Part shown: positions 12,827-25,148 of the stretch, piece by piece
Layout: each line of letters begins with the position of its first letter
Position numbering within the stretch: the stretch's first letter is position 1
Origin: Ulva prolifera
Taxonomy: Eukaryota; Chlorophyta; Ulvophyceae; Ulvales; Ulvaceae
NCBI GenBank assembly: GCA_023078555.1
Contig: CM041199.1
Location: 4,221,315 to 4,285,314, forward strand
Reading direction: 5' to 3'
Length of the DNA: 64,000 nucleotides
The notes under the pieces: generated by a model
The model's input: only the letters and a program-made list of their open reading frames with translations
Told to the model about the DNA's origin: nothing
Database searches by the model: none
Program-made: the position numbers and the translations under genes

Positions 12827-15800
12827 GGTGATTGCCTGGCCTGGATTAATAGCAGTCGGACAACCACGGATGCAAACTCTCTGGAACACTCTGGCGCCAA
12901 GGACTTCCGGTGCAGGGATTGGTCCCCGCAGAGCCTAGGCGGACGGCCGGATCACGCCTGCACACACAAGCACACCTGGGCATGTCACATTGAACGGACT
13001 GTCTCTCTGGAACCTTGAGCGGTCTAAATACAGGTGGATTTGATGCGGGATGCTGAATCAATGGATACAATGAGTCACCAAGTTTTTTTCAAGCGCAGAC
13101 GTGCTGGACATGGGCAGTTGTCAAAAGTGAGCATTAGGAGCATGTATGGAAATCCATGGTATATGACTGCCTTAGTTGACTGCATGATGCCCGAAGGCCA
13201 CTAGTGGATAGCATGGCACATTCACCACTAATTGGTGCAGGTGTCAAAGGGCAGAGGAGTTATGATCAGGTTGTCACCACCAGAGCCTGTTGCTACCACT
13301 CACGGGCTCTCTGTATGCGCAGCTCTACTGCTACGCAACTGATCAGGGACATATGTCCTCCGTCAGTCGAAACATGGTCAAAGGGAGCGCTCTAGTGCTC
13401 TTGCCCGAGGAAATCGCGTGCTGAACTAGCTAAGAAGGGTTGTCGACAACGGATATATGATTGAGGCACGCGAAGTTTGGGCTGAACATATGGCTGTGCA
13501 CACTTGATCAAGGATGGAAGCCTTGAGATGGACAAGGCCGCACCAGGCGAGGAATTGTTCCTCCAATGTTGGCCGCTAGCTATGTCTTAATCTTCTCGTA
13601 TTCAACTCAGTCCCGGCACGCGAAATGGCTGATGTATCAGCTGGAGGTGAAACTATGCTGAAGCTAGGATGATTTGAGACTTGCCCTGGTGAGATTGAAA
13701 GCGCGCAACGTGCAAGCGGTGGGGCCGTCGAAGTGCTTACAGTGTAACGGTCTTCTGTTGTAGCGTGGAGACGTGAACGTGCATCCCAGCTGCATTGCGA
13801 AACTGTTGAGGGCCATGGTATATGGAGGACACCCGATCCCGCTATTGGCCAGTATCGTGAAGCAGAAACCGGATGCAAACTTATTCGACCATCTGATGTG
13901 CCTGCTTGGCTCAACGCGGTGGAGACGGCGAGCATCTCCACGACGTTGAGCAGGAACAGAGAGGCCATGCTGCTAGGTACACCTCCAGTCGCTCCAGAAA
14001 CAAGCATAAAGACACAGTTCAACATATTGTACCTATCCCATCAGACATACTCACTATAACTATCGTATTTACTCTAAACTTAACACGGAATGTGGTGGCG
14101 CCGGTGCTTTGGACATGAACGCACCTTCACCACGGCCATGCATGAGAACAGTCATCTGCTGGACCAATGTCCCAGGCCTGGGTAAGATATTGTAACACGC
14201 CGTGTGTATCTCGAGATACTGGGCTCGGTACTGGCGCACAGTGGCGACCATAATGCTGGCTCGAATGCATCGCAAAACCTGCTCGACCGGCACGGAGGAC
14301 AAGCTTTTGTGACCAAAATGGACCATATCTGACATTTGGCTTTGATGCCGGCCGCAGCTTCCGGATGTCCTGGTGTCCCAAAAAATATGGCTATGTGACC
14401 ATACATACATATGCAATCGTATGTGGTTTTGGCGAGCCTGTTTCAGGCACCAGTGGACAATAGTGTAGCTGTTTGAGGCTCATTAATATTAACCTGGGTG
14501 CTGCTCCGAAATATACTGGCCTGGGCCATGGACGAACGCAAGGCTGCTTCTCCGCTGTCAATCTGAACCACACATTCAAATCACACAGCTGCAAGCACCG
14601 TGAGCGACGGAGTGCTCTTGGAGATCCTCACCATTGTGAGCAGCAAGAAACGCTTGTGACAGCCGTTATCGAAGCGTTGCTGATGCATGAACTGCGATTC
14701 TGCTGTTTATTGGCCTGCGCCATTCGATATCAATCTTGAAACTTGTCCATAGAATTGTATGTGGCGGATATGTACCTCAACAGGAAGATCCATCTTTGTT
14801 TCATGTCTCGATTTGACAGTGTGTGGAGGCACCCCGTCGCATGCTGTTCAACATATACATTCTTATGTGCCATAAGATTTGACCAGGCACCACTAATGCG
14901 GTTCCTTAGGAACAAGGCAACCTGGTGAATCAAAATATGACAAGACATTCCAGGCATGCTGCTGCGACTATATTCTGGGGTCATTTGACCACATGCTCGC
15001 AACAGTCATCAGTGGCAGGGGCAATGGTTGCCAAGATCATGGTGAGGCTTTGATGCGATTCGCTCCGCACTATGTTAGACCCGCATTAGATGGGGCTTCG
15101 AGCCATGGTCGGTTGCAGTTGTGAGTGATACTCTGGAGCTGTGTCCAGCATTTAGCTAGGGCAAAGCTGTACTGTCGTGGGCTTTGGTCACTGGTAAATA
15201 ACAGCTATGTTGTTCTCCATGTCATACTCGTCATGTAAAATGCCATCAGGCTTACTGGCAATGTCAGCGCAGCAGGAGAATCAAATTGCACAGTCCATGA
15301 ATCTGTATCACACAAGTATGACAGAGCATCATCTGAAGCAGGTCCTGAATCAGGAATTGACAGAAAGCGAGCAGCATCTCCTTGCAGCCACCAAGCGCAG
15401 CACACTCAGATGGCCAGAGCACCTCAACATGACAAATCAACATCACCTACTGTTCAGCAGGGCATGCCTTGTGGTAATGTCTTTTCACAGTCAGACCCAC
15501 CAGCCTGTGAACCTGAATCACGTGCAACAAGTGCACTCTGCCTTCAACAGCACATTTGGGCAGCCCGACAAACTGCAGCACCACAACGACACCCGCCCAC
15601 TGAACAGTGTAGACTACTACAATCCTGTGCAAAACCTGGTTGGAACAAACTGGTACAGCAGCGAAACTGCCACTGCACGCCAGCCCCTCGATGGTGCAAA
15701 ACTGCATCACTCAGGAGCCACACCTACACACACCCTCGACCTCCAGCCCACTCGGACCAGCCACACTGAAAGGCTCCGAAATGAGAGGGGCCGTGTCGGG

Positions 15801-16936
15801 CTCAGTTCTGCACCCGCAGAGGACAGCCGGCACGGGGTTGCCAACCCCATGCCAGCTGTCCTCTGCCCGCACGCACAGCGCACCCGAAGCGCTGTACGAG
15901 TGCGCAGACAACAGCACCTCATGAGGGTAGCGCCAGGCCGTGTTCCGACACGTCGTTTTTCACACAGAGCCCTTCCCACCACTGTCCGCTGCAGCAGAAG
16001 CAAGTCCTTCAAGGTTGTAGCTGCACAGCACCTGAACCAATACCCATGGTAGAGCGCCCACAGCCACGTGCACATGTCACGGCTCAGGGCGTGGACACTG
16101 TGCGCACTGATACCCCGGATGCTTTCAGCTCAACAGCAGGCACACCATAGGGGGGGACCTCGGCAACTCGAGGCATATCTGCATGCACACATTGCAGCCC
16201 TCGACCGGACGCACGCCGGTGGACCGCCGTGACACCCCACGGCCACGCTGCCCCACAGCCTGGACCCATCCAAGATCTGCATTTGGTGGTCCGGGCAAGA
16301 ATACTCAAACCTTCATCGAGTCCCTGTCTAACTGCAAGGTAACAACACCGAAACCTTGCACTTTGAGGCCACCTTCGAGAAAATGAAGATGCAGCCCTGG
16401 GCCGCCCGTTAGGCCTGCACATCCTGACAAACCCAAAGCCAATCAGGCCGTTTCAACAACCCATAATACAGGCTGGCGGTCCCCTGATATGACACCAGAC
16501 GCCTGCCAGGCTGGAAAAATGAGGGCAGCAGCACTCCAGCAGCACCGCTGCCGGTGTGTCCTGCTCATGCCCAATCAAGCGTGCCACATCCCACGCAGCA
16601 ATTCATCAGCCCCACACCAGGAGGGTGGTAGCACCTCCAAGACCGTGGCTCGACCTAACAGCCATCCCGGCCGCTGAATCTTACTCTGCTCGCTGGAAAC
16701 TCAAGGAGCTAGATCAGGGTGCGCGGAGGGGGGGCTGTGAGGCCACTCGCTCCCTTGAGGTGGCAGCCGTGGCCACGCCAGCGCTGCTGGAGAGGCCCGC
16801 ATCTGATTCGTGTACCCGGGCCCTCTTGACGGACGACGCCAGGGCACGCACAGCGATCAGCCCACAGATGACAGAACACAGTGTGGCGCGTATGCACATG
16901 ATACGTACGGCGCTGCGGCAGCACGCACGCGCTGCT
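12827..16936. other. Intergenic region between the two PPR paralogues
   Basis: No gene is convincing in these 4.1 kb. A minus-strand frame at 13576-14025 (149 codons) and a plus-strand frame at 15207-16052 (281 codons, rich in Gln, Asn, His and Ser) are open. Neither has a recognisable motif or conserved splice neighbour. The interval should contain the 5' flank of the PPR-SMR gene (next to 12826) and the 3' flank of its paralogue. No TATA box or other promoter element stands out. A hairpin-forming inverted repeat lies at 15816-15866. Confidence 0.55.
15816..15866. repeat. Imperfect inverted repeat (25-bp arms)
   Basis: The left arm starts GCAGAGGACAGC and reaches GGGGTTG. After a single central base the right arm runs CAACCCC to GCTGTCCTCTGC. 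Only a few positions mismatch, so the transcript or single strand could fold into a tight hairpin. No target duplication was noticed, so its origin is unknown. Confidence 0.75.
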
Positions 16937-19900
16937 TCAGCGGCCAGTGCCATGGCAACTCTGGTACGCAGCATCACAACCGGTACCAGGCGCATTATAC
17001 AGCGGCAGATGCGCCCTGAACGTGTGATGCAGGTACCAGGCCTGCGCTGCCGAGGGGCGGATGCTGCAGATGATCGAGCCTCCGGTTGCGTCCGCGCTCG
17101 GGACTGTGTCCGCAGACGACGGCGGCGCGGTGTCGATAGATGCCCAAGGCACGCCCCCCCCAAGGCCCTGCCGCAGCAGGCTCCCTTCAAAGTTTGAGTG
17201 GGCAGAGTGGAACATGTCTGGGGACGTGCTAGGGGACGAGCTCAGTGACGTCGGGCGGCTGTGTTTTGCTAGGATCGGTGACACCACCGCCAGACAACTG
17301 GCGTTGGCCACCGCAGCAGGGGGTCTGCCAGCTGTGATGGCTGCCGCCGGGGAGCGCCATCCGGACCGATATCCGGTGTAGCAACACTGGGCGCCGCTGT
17401 CCCACAGCTCGACCGTGCGCAGAGGGCGACCACACACGCTATCATCTTTCATCAGCAGGTGTCCAAGAGGCTGCGAATGATCATCGCGGCCGGGAGACAC
17501 AGGCGGGCTCGCGTCAGGTGCAGCACGTGCCTGCTCGAGGAGCCACTCCCGGAATATGAGGCTACGCCGGTTATCCTGGTCGCACGGGCCATCCTGCCGC
17601 CGCTTTGTGGCCGTTGCGCTCGCAGCCTGGTGGCAGACATGCGGACACGGCACAGCACACGCCGGCGGCAGCGACAGGTCCCCCGCGATCGAGTCGGTCT
17701 TCCGGCACGGCTGCGGTAGACGGCCGGGAAACTGAGGCGTGGCATCGGCGCTGCGGAACAGGAAGTTAACTTCGCGGGTGCGGCCGGTCTCAAGCGCGTA
17801 GCTGCCATGCGTGCTGCGCACATCCAGAAGCTGCATCAGCGAGTCGTCTGCTGTATCAACGAGGTGGCGGAGTGACGTTAGGGGTGGGGGCTCGGGCTGG
17901 CGGGCGCCCATCGCCAGCAGAATCGTTGCCGTTGGTGGGTGTAGCGGGACATGTCTGCATGGAAGAGTGCGCATGTGAGGTCCTCCATATGCCGGCATCT
18001 GCGAAGCTTACACCAGAGAAGCTCTGGCAGAGGCGCACCGCGCAGACATGGCGTCCCGCAGAGTTCCGACACCAGCATGCACGCCCGCCACACGCATGTG
18101 GCGGAGAAGCTCCTGCAGTATCAAGTTGCAGCCACGATGCCGTTCTGTCCTCCGTAGCTTGGCTTCTGCATGCACTCAGCAGCGTGAGCGACATCTGACA
18201 ACCAGTGCTTCTGATGACACAGCTGCCACTAATCACCGCATCTGCACACCGGCTCAGTAAATGCAGGATACAGCATTGATGCAGACTGCATTGACTGTGA
18301 GGGAGTGCACACGTGTGCATGTGGGACGTAGGTACCCGCCCGACCTGCTGATATGAAGCCCAGAGCGCATGAACTTGCATGCAGTCGCAGGAACCAGGAC
18401 TCATTTGGGGGTCTATCCACCCTGGACACACCGGCGATGGGCCGATGTGGTGGTGCAGCAGCGCTACCACCCGCCGCCATGGCACAAGCTAACATCAGGC
18501 ATACCACACACAGTTGCGGGCAGGGCGCACTGCGGATCATGAAGACGTTGCGGCAGAGGGAGAACACAGCCAGCAGCAGCGTCGTGCGGGAGGCATCGGT
18601 GAGTGCTGTGAGGGACGCCACCGCCTGCGCCGCCACAGCGTCTGCGGCGGCAGTGCCACCGACCGCGCTGCAGCGCGCCTCGCCGGGCGCAGGGGCCAGC
18701 AGCGTCAGCGCGGCCCAGAACACCGCGGCAGCTTCGGGCCACCGGCCGAGGCTGCCAAGGAGGCCGACCAGGTCCTGAATGCGCTCCGGCGTCCACCGTG
18801 TGTGCAAAATGGAGGCCAACAGCGCGACCGAGATACTTGGCATGGCTGCACGGCCGCCCCCCACCAGAGCCGCAGGGGGATCGTGCAAGGCAGAAGAGAT
18901 GCCGAGTGAGCGCTCCCCGATCGCCGCTGAGCGTTCCGTGTCCTGCATCGGGAGGAGGCAGCCCGCGGCGAGAAGCAGCGAGGCCGTGACGGTGCCAGAG
19001 CCCAAGGCTGCCTCGCTGCAAACGTCTGTCGAGACGAGCGCGTCCACGAGCCTGTAGCACCTCAGGCACCGTCAGCGGTCAGCGTGCCTGGTACAGTGCA
19101 CGCAAGGGCCAACACACTGCCCCGAACTCCCACATCAGCGGGCCACCGTGGGGCATCTGGCGTGTAGCGCGCACAGGCTGTGGAGATGACCACCACGTAT
19201 CGCGCCAGCGCAAGAGACAAGACAGGAGGTAGGGGGATATGAGATGAGGCCGCATTTGTTCGCGGTGCCAGCACATCGCAGACGATTGCAATCGGTGTGA
19301 ACCACAAGGCACACTGTCCATACAGGCACGTGCTGATGGCGGGCTGCATCAGGACGTTCAATGTCCTGGATCTGGATCACTTGCTCACGCGTGAGCATGC
19401 CAGAGAGGAGAGGGGGCGGCGCACTGGTGCAGGTGGTGGGTCTCGAGGCAGTGGGAGAGGATGCTGTGCTGGTCCTCCTTCGAGATGTTGACGCCGTACA
19501 GCTGCGCCATGGAGGCTGCCTGTATAACGGCGACGGTCTCACGCGACCGCGCGCCGACGGACAGTGCGGCGTCCACGGCTTCGCGAGCACCCACAGCAAA
19601 CCCTGGCGGCGGCCCGCCATGCAGGACCTGCATGTGCCGCGGCTGAGATCACAACTCTAACATCGCAACGTCGTCGCGGCAACGGGGCAAGTCCGCGGCA
19701 TCTCGGTTCACAAGAGCCCCTCGCTGGCCAGGCTGAATTGGCGGTGCATACAGCAGAGTCGCCCGCATCGGCGTGAGCGTCCGCCATGCTTCATAATTCA
19801 AGGGCGAAAGGCCTCAGGAACGTGCACGTCTACCGGCAGCCTGGCTCAGCTTGCACGAACCATGCAGGTGGGCTACGGACGCACCTGCCAGCATGCCTGC

Positions 19901-21409
19901 ATGACATCAGAGGCCGTGCAGCGCCTACAACCTGTGCCCTCCGTATCTTGAGCGCTGCCTATCTGTCCCGATGATGTGGACAAATGCTCCAGGTATGCGG
20001 CGATACTGTCGTGCAGGGTCGCGAGCGCATGTGCCTGCGTGGCTGCAGGCGGGGCTGTCGGGTCGAAGCGGTTGGTAGCGCGGGCAAGTACGGCTGGGAG
20101 TGGCGGTAGCCTCACTTCCAAGTGTGAATGTTTGATACCTTTGACAACAGTGCGCGCGGGCGCCACCTTCGCGGGAACACGTGCTGGAGGCCAGTGCCAT
20201 GCAGTGGCGCTTTTGGAGCACACCGCACCTCCAAAGTCCTGCAAAGCAGTTTTGTGATTGAAAGTGGAGCCTGAAGGAGTGCTGCAGGCGCACATAAGTG
20301 ACAGATGCCTTCAATAGCGTGCAGCGTGCTGTGGCTGCAACACACCTCTACAAGAGCGGCCGAAGCTCTGAGTGCATCTGCAGCTTGCATTGTGGAGCCT
20401 TGGGCAGTTGGGGAGCCCCACGCAGGCTGCTGCAGCTCCAGCGCTGCACAAGGAAGGTGGGGATTGCAGTGCAAGCTGCTACCTCCATCGGGTTGAAAGA
20501 GGGCTTGGTGACACAATGACGCCGAAGGGCGCACGGCCTCCCGTAAGCTACGGGCTGCGTGCAGTTGAGAACAGGTCGCTTTCTGGCTTAGATGGGGTTC
20601 AATGGCTGTGGAGGCGGTAGTCCTGATGCTAGCTTGGGGTGGACACTGCATGTGGAATCGCTGGACTCGCTTCTCCATGGCTGCAGGTGCAACTCCAGGT
20701 GCTGCCGCGTCTTGATGCTCTACACAAGTCCCCCGTTACAAGTCACACAATGCGTATTGGAACGTCCAGTACGCATTGTAGCAGCACTGGCCAATCACCT
20801 GACTTGCAACGACAGCGTGCTGTTCAGCTCTCTGCGATGCCTTCACACAGCCAACAAATATGCGCATCTTGGAGACAGGAGTGCAAATTGTGACCTAATC
20901 TCAATCCTGCAGCATGTGGACGTTGGTGCTGCAAGATACCAGTACTGTACAGCGCTGTCAAGCATGGGAAGTATTTATGGCACAAACTTTCCCAAGAAAC
21001 GCAAGGAAGGCCACCGGCACAACAGGAACACAGGCTGCCTAGAAACGAAAGCGTTCGATTGGCCCAGATGCCCAGACAGCTCAGCTCGAGTCGCCGTCAT
21101 CACGACGGTCGCAATTTCACACCAATGATGCACGAAGCTTGACATTTGCGGCATTCAGACCGGACAGTGAGGCAGGGCGCACGCAAATCCAGCGCAGCGA
21201 CTGCAACATTGAGTGTCGCCGTGTCCGCGACCAGTCCAAAAGATGGAAGAGCATCAAATATTGCCAGTGCGTGCCCTGCATCCCCTGCCTCCACGAGCGT
21301 GGCCATGACGGACCTGATAAGAGGTATTGTGAGCGTGCAGCTGCAGCTGGTCAGCACAGCGTGAACAGCCTCATCTGTAGCTTCACATAACTGCAGGGCT
21401 GCTTCGAGA
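16937..21409 (-). CDS. Shortened, divergent paralogue of the PPR-SMR gene (5' exon unresolved)
   Basis: The exons resolved are 21183-21409, 20346-20443, 19885-20238, 19425-19627, 18531-19051, 18039-18165 and 16937-17954, giving about 848 residues. Intron phases match those of the neighbouring gene exon for exon. Sequence matches include LAIFDALPSFGLVADTATLN versus LAIYESLPSIGLHPDTTITN, WPEAAAVFWAALTLL versus LEAAALLWAALVV, and GCNLILQELLRHMR versus SCNVLLQNLLRDMR. The four exons that carry the middle PPR units in the neighbour (its exons at 9604-9755, 9014-9201, 8272-8548 and 7474-7860) have no counterpart. The C-terminal SMR-like part is poorly conserved. The first listed exon starts in phase 2, so at least one 5' exon is missing from this model, and the last exon may end elsewhere. 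It is probably a tandem duplicate with a reduced repeat tract; a decaying gene is possible. Confidence 0.65.
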
Positions 21410-21811
21410 CTGCACCAAAGCGCGAAGTTGGGAGGCTTCACTGACCTTAAGGGGCAACGATGATAGCGGCACCACGAACAACATCCCCTATCGACGAGTC
21501 TGAAGGCTAAAGTCCTGCACTCTATCTTACAGTGCTATCATGCTGAGCCTTGCGGCATACCTCTGCTGGTCATGTGGTCGCATGGCGCCAAAAACGGTGC
21601 CATGTGCTGGATCCTGGAAGTACATCGGTGGCACCTGCAGTTATGCATTTTTCATGTATAATTTTTTTCTTCTAATCTAGAAGGTGACTAGGTTACCGAA
21701 AGGGCTTCATCGACCAGACTAAAAACGGTCGAGGTTGCGATCGACACTGTCACTTCGCATAAGTTGACATGCCTCGTTGTCAAGAACCGTATTCCACCTT
21801 CTCTTCTCTAG

Positions 21812-22378
21812 TCAGACACCTATGCTTATTCCGTCTACATGGCTGGAAGCCAACGTGACACTTGCGCCCTGATACCTCAGCGTGAGCTCACACAATGTTG
21901 AGGAGCAGCGATCGATGTATAATAAATCGAAAGAAGAAATGTCAACCGGCAATTTTGGACTGACGAATCTGCGTGCGATACCTCTGCAGAAATACCGGCA
22001 GAAACGTATGAAGAAAGTCGAGCAGCAGCCCTGGCTGCCGTCCTGGACGGCCACAGAACAAGCATCAAGTAGCTGCGAGAACTGCTTCTGTAACTGGAAT
22101 GTGAAACAGGTCCGACAGCCAACGCTGGGCTTGATCCGCGGGTCAAGATGTTCCCCCGATAGGTCAACAGAAAAGTGGGAGATAGTCAGGCTTTTATAAC
22201 CCGGCGCGATTCCGGTCAAAACTGGCGAGTTTTTGGCGTTCACCGGGCCAATCCCGTCGAGCGCGCGGCGCAGCAGCTGACGGGAAGCCCGACGGACAAT
22301 TGTCCGTATCATCGTTTGCAAGAAGGGTGAGGTATCTTCATTCAGGGAAGAGAAATGCATGTGAGCAATGAGAAGCAC
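21812..22378 (-). other. Open frame, possible 5' exon of the PPR paralogue or an independent small gene
   Basis: A 188-codon frame contains an internal Met followed by IRTIVRRASRQLLRR, an Arg-rich stretch that looks like an organelle-targeting leader. It lies just upstream of the first resolved exon of the PPR paralogue, in the right direction. I could not find a convincing phase-2 donor to join the two, so the link is a guess. Confidence 0.25.
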
Positions 22379-23577
22379 TGACTTGAGGCTGGTCTTGTGA
22401 ATCTGGACCGTTGTCCTATGAAGCAGATAAGAATGATTCTACATTGCGGCACAGTGCTGATGGTAGGAGCTGGTGAAAATGCTTCTGGGATTTGCACTGG
22501 AAGGTCCTGCAGGGCCCTCCCCCCCTTGAGCAACCTTACCGCTATGTGCAGCACTTCCCACCGAGCCTTTGCACAGCATGCCACCGCTTAGCTATCTTGT
22601 ATACATGCAGGCTGATGCACTTGAGCATCTTTCGGTCCTCCGGTATGGCGCCGGCCGTTCACTGACAGCGGTTGCGCCTGTCTCTCAAATGGAGAGGGAG
22701 CAGTTGTTGTCGCCGTTGCTCTTGTCGCCGAGGAGATGGAATTTTCCCGTCACCCTCGGACCTTCTTTTAACTATGAATGCAAACATGCTTCGTTTAGCG
22801 CGTGTCTCAGTAACACGTTTCCTGGTGTGGACGTCGGCTGGCACCTCTGCCGTCCCGACGATGTATGCTTTTGTTAACTAGTCGGGTAGCGCAGGGAGCT
22901 CCTCGAGCTGGGCACCCTAGCGAGCGTACAGAAACGACAGGAGAGAACGACAGGGGTAACAATGCAGCACACAGTGGAATGACTGGAACAGAAGCGCCCC
23001 AATCGACCAAAGGTAAGTGTGTCAATCACAGCAAAACACTTGGAACATATGTGCCCAGGCCCAACCCTGCTTTGTGCTGTCCTCGCTACGGACAGCTCTG
23101 TGGAACTGCGGAATCGTGCTGCTCGTTGATCTCTGTACGGATCAGGGTGCAGCATCCCGCGAGATCTGGCGATCTTCTGCGGGCATTGGGATTTGGTACG
23201 TATCATCCTCTGTCAATCCAATACAGCATGATGGTGCTGCATGGAGACACAGACGTACACTGGCTGGCATGGTCATGACGCTGCACCCTTGGCGTGCGCA
23301 AGCGCCTTCCAGGGGTATGCATGCGGCGCATGCATCATGGGGCACGCACTGCGCTGGCACTTCGCACTGCCAAAAGGCTAAGGCATAAGGTGGCATGACA
23401 CATGGGATAGGTATGTGAGATTATACATGCTGAGGAATGCTGTTGGCACTTTATGGGCATGTGGAATTATGCACGTGTAGCTGTATGCATGTTGCTCATG
23501 TGCACAGATCTGACGTGGTTCAGGCTTGCACTCTGAGGTATTCCCTGGGATACTTTTGGCTGACTCGTTTAGAATAA

Positions 23578-23622
23578 AATACGCGTATTAAACGTACCGG
23601 AATCGAAAGATACGCGTATTAA
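23578..23622. repeat. Two copies of a palindromic ATACGCGTAT motif
   Basis: AATACGCGTATTAA occurs at 23578 and ATACGCGTATTAA at 23610, each centred on ACGCGT, 32 bp apart. They sit directly at the downstream edge of the retrotransposon-like frame, so they may belong to the element or to its insertion site. Confidence 0.7.
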
Positions 23623-23623
23623 T

Positions 23624-23850
23624 GCAACTCTGGTGCTCGTTCACATGCACATCCACATAAGTGCCCAGGTTCACCAGACCCCTGCCCATAATGGGAAGCT
23701 TGCGGGATTGACAGTCTTCTGGCACGAAAAACATTTCGACAAACATCTCGACAAAAATTTATAGATTGCCGACAATGTGCATGTCCGAGCCACTATCTAT
23801 GATGAAATTCCATGGCTTGGACGCATCTGGGTTAGGATTGACTTGCTAGA
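23624..23850 (-). mobile_element. Broken Copia-type gag-pol fragment (protease core)
   Basis: On the minus strand the frame reads ASKPWNFIIDSGSDMHIVGN, then a stop, then continues in frame with LPIMGRGLVNLGTYVDV. The DSG-x-D-x-H arrangement followed by a short beta-rich segment with a G-x-G motif is the retropepsin core region seen in Ty1/Copia polyproteins. An in-frame stop and the absence of integrase or reverse transcriptase around it mark it as a relic. No long terminal repeats were found. Confidence 0.55.
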
Positions 23851-25048
23851 GGAGGTAAGAGCTGTTCCAGATGCTTTGCCCCCTATTAAAACCAATCCTC
23901 TTGTGCGCAAACGCCTTGTTCCATTGGCTGTGAATGTAGCTGCTGTGCATGAGCCTGCGGGCTCTGACCTTGCTAGTAGTAAAGAATTTGTTGTATCTCC
24001 CATTAAGTCTTCAGACTGCGACCATGGCGCGGCTGACTGTGGAGTGTCCGATGCAGGCCTGAAGCATTATGAGCCATATGTGCCTGATTTATTGAACATG
24101 TGGCGTTCGCGGCTCCACGTCCGCCACAAATCAAGCTGCTACCCTTGATGGCCGCATGGCCACTACCCAAGTGCCAGTGTAGGGGAATTGAGCTTTGTTT
24201 TGAGACGGGGTTCTAGGCAGCGTGAGATCTGATGCGCAGAAGATTAGAAGTTGGTAAAGGCTTTCTCGTGACACATAGATATGTGATGAGGATTTTTGGC
24301 AAGGCTGAGATATTTTTAGCTTGGGTGAGATTGCCACACAACCAACGTCAACCAGTGCATGTTCCACCTCCCATGGTACAATAAAAGCTACAGGGAACAT
24401 GCTGTGCAGACGCCAAACGCCCCTCATCGCCGAGCACTGTGGAGGCAGAGAGAAAGCTGGTGGAGACTGGCGGCATCCCAACGTACAAGCATCCAAATTG
24501 CGATCAGACCGCTCTCGTTTCACGCCAGCAAACGGTGCATTCTTGTTTGACAGTGCCCTCGTTCTATATCCTACAAGGCAGCACTCAGCCTATGTTGTTC
24601 CACAGCACTTAACCCGTGAGTGCACTGGGATGGGCTGTGGAGCAGAGGCATGCACTTGTGCTCGCCAACGGGGGAGCACCGCCCTGAGCCACGTGCAGTT
24701 GCATGCCTCCACACCCAACTACAAATCGCACAATTCATCACACTGCCAGGCGGCTGGGGTTGTGGGCCCACTGAAAGAGCAGAACAAAGCATAAAATTCG
24801 CCTGGCAGCCCACATATGGCAGCTCAGACCGTGCTCCCCTGAAAAGGGAGGGGCACCAAAGGCGCGCAAAACTATAACCATCATATATCCCAGGCCGTAT
24901 GCACCTACATGTAGCAACTGTCACCTACGCGGGCATGCACACCCCGCAGCACATGCCGACACCGGCGCTGCGTCCGCCCCCTACACATGTGTAGCCACCC
25001 GCACCGCTGCTCAGCCTAGTTACCGTGCGCAGCGCACAGGTGACAGAG

Positions 25049-25107
25049 CCCCCCCCCCCCCCCCCCCTCCAATCGCACCCGCTCTGCGGGGGGGGGGGGG
25101 GGGGGGG
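25049..25107. repeat. C19 and G20 runs able to pair into a GC hairpin
   Basis: A 19-nt C run (25049-25067) and a 20-nt G run (25088-25107) are separated by about 20 bases. The flanks CAGAGC and GCTCTG are also complementary. The structure lies 40 to 100 bases past the stop codon of the filamin-kinesin gene, inside its likely 3' untranslated region. Confidence 0.85.
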
Positions 25108-25148
25108 CAAGATCCCAACGAGACCAAAATTCAGCGATACGGTGTGGT

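Larger units (their letters stand above)
21410..25148. other. Gene-poor interval upstream of the PPR paralogue and downstream of the kinesin gene
   Basis: Apart from the open frame at 21812-22378 and the retrotransposon relic near 23.6-23.85 kb, nothing here looks like a gene. A plus-strand frame at 24321-24794 (157 codons) has no motif. The stretch next to 25148 is the 3' flank of the filamin-kinesin gene and includes a C-run and G-run that can pair. Confidence 0.5.

Noticed and set aside
15207..16052. 281-codon plus-strand frame as a gene
   Set aside because: Gln/Asn/His/Ser-rich low-complexity sequence with no motif or splice partner, crossing a hairpin repeat; left as unexplained.
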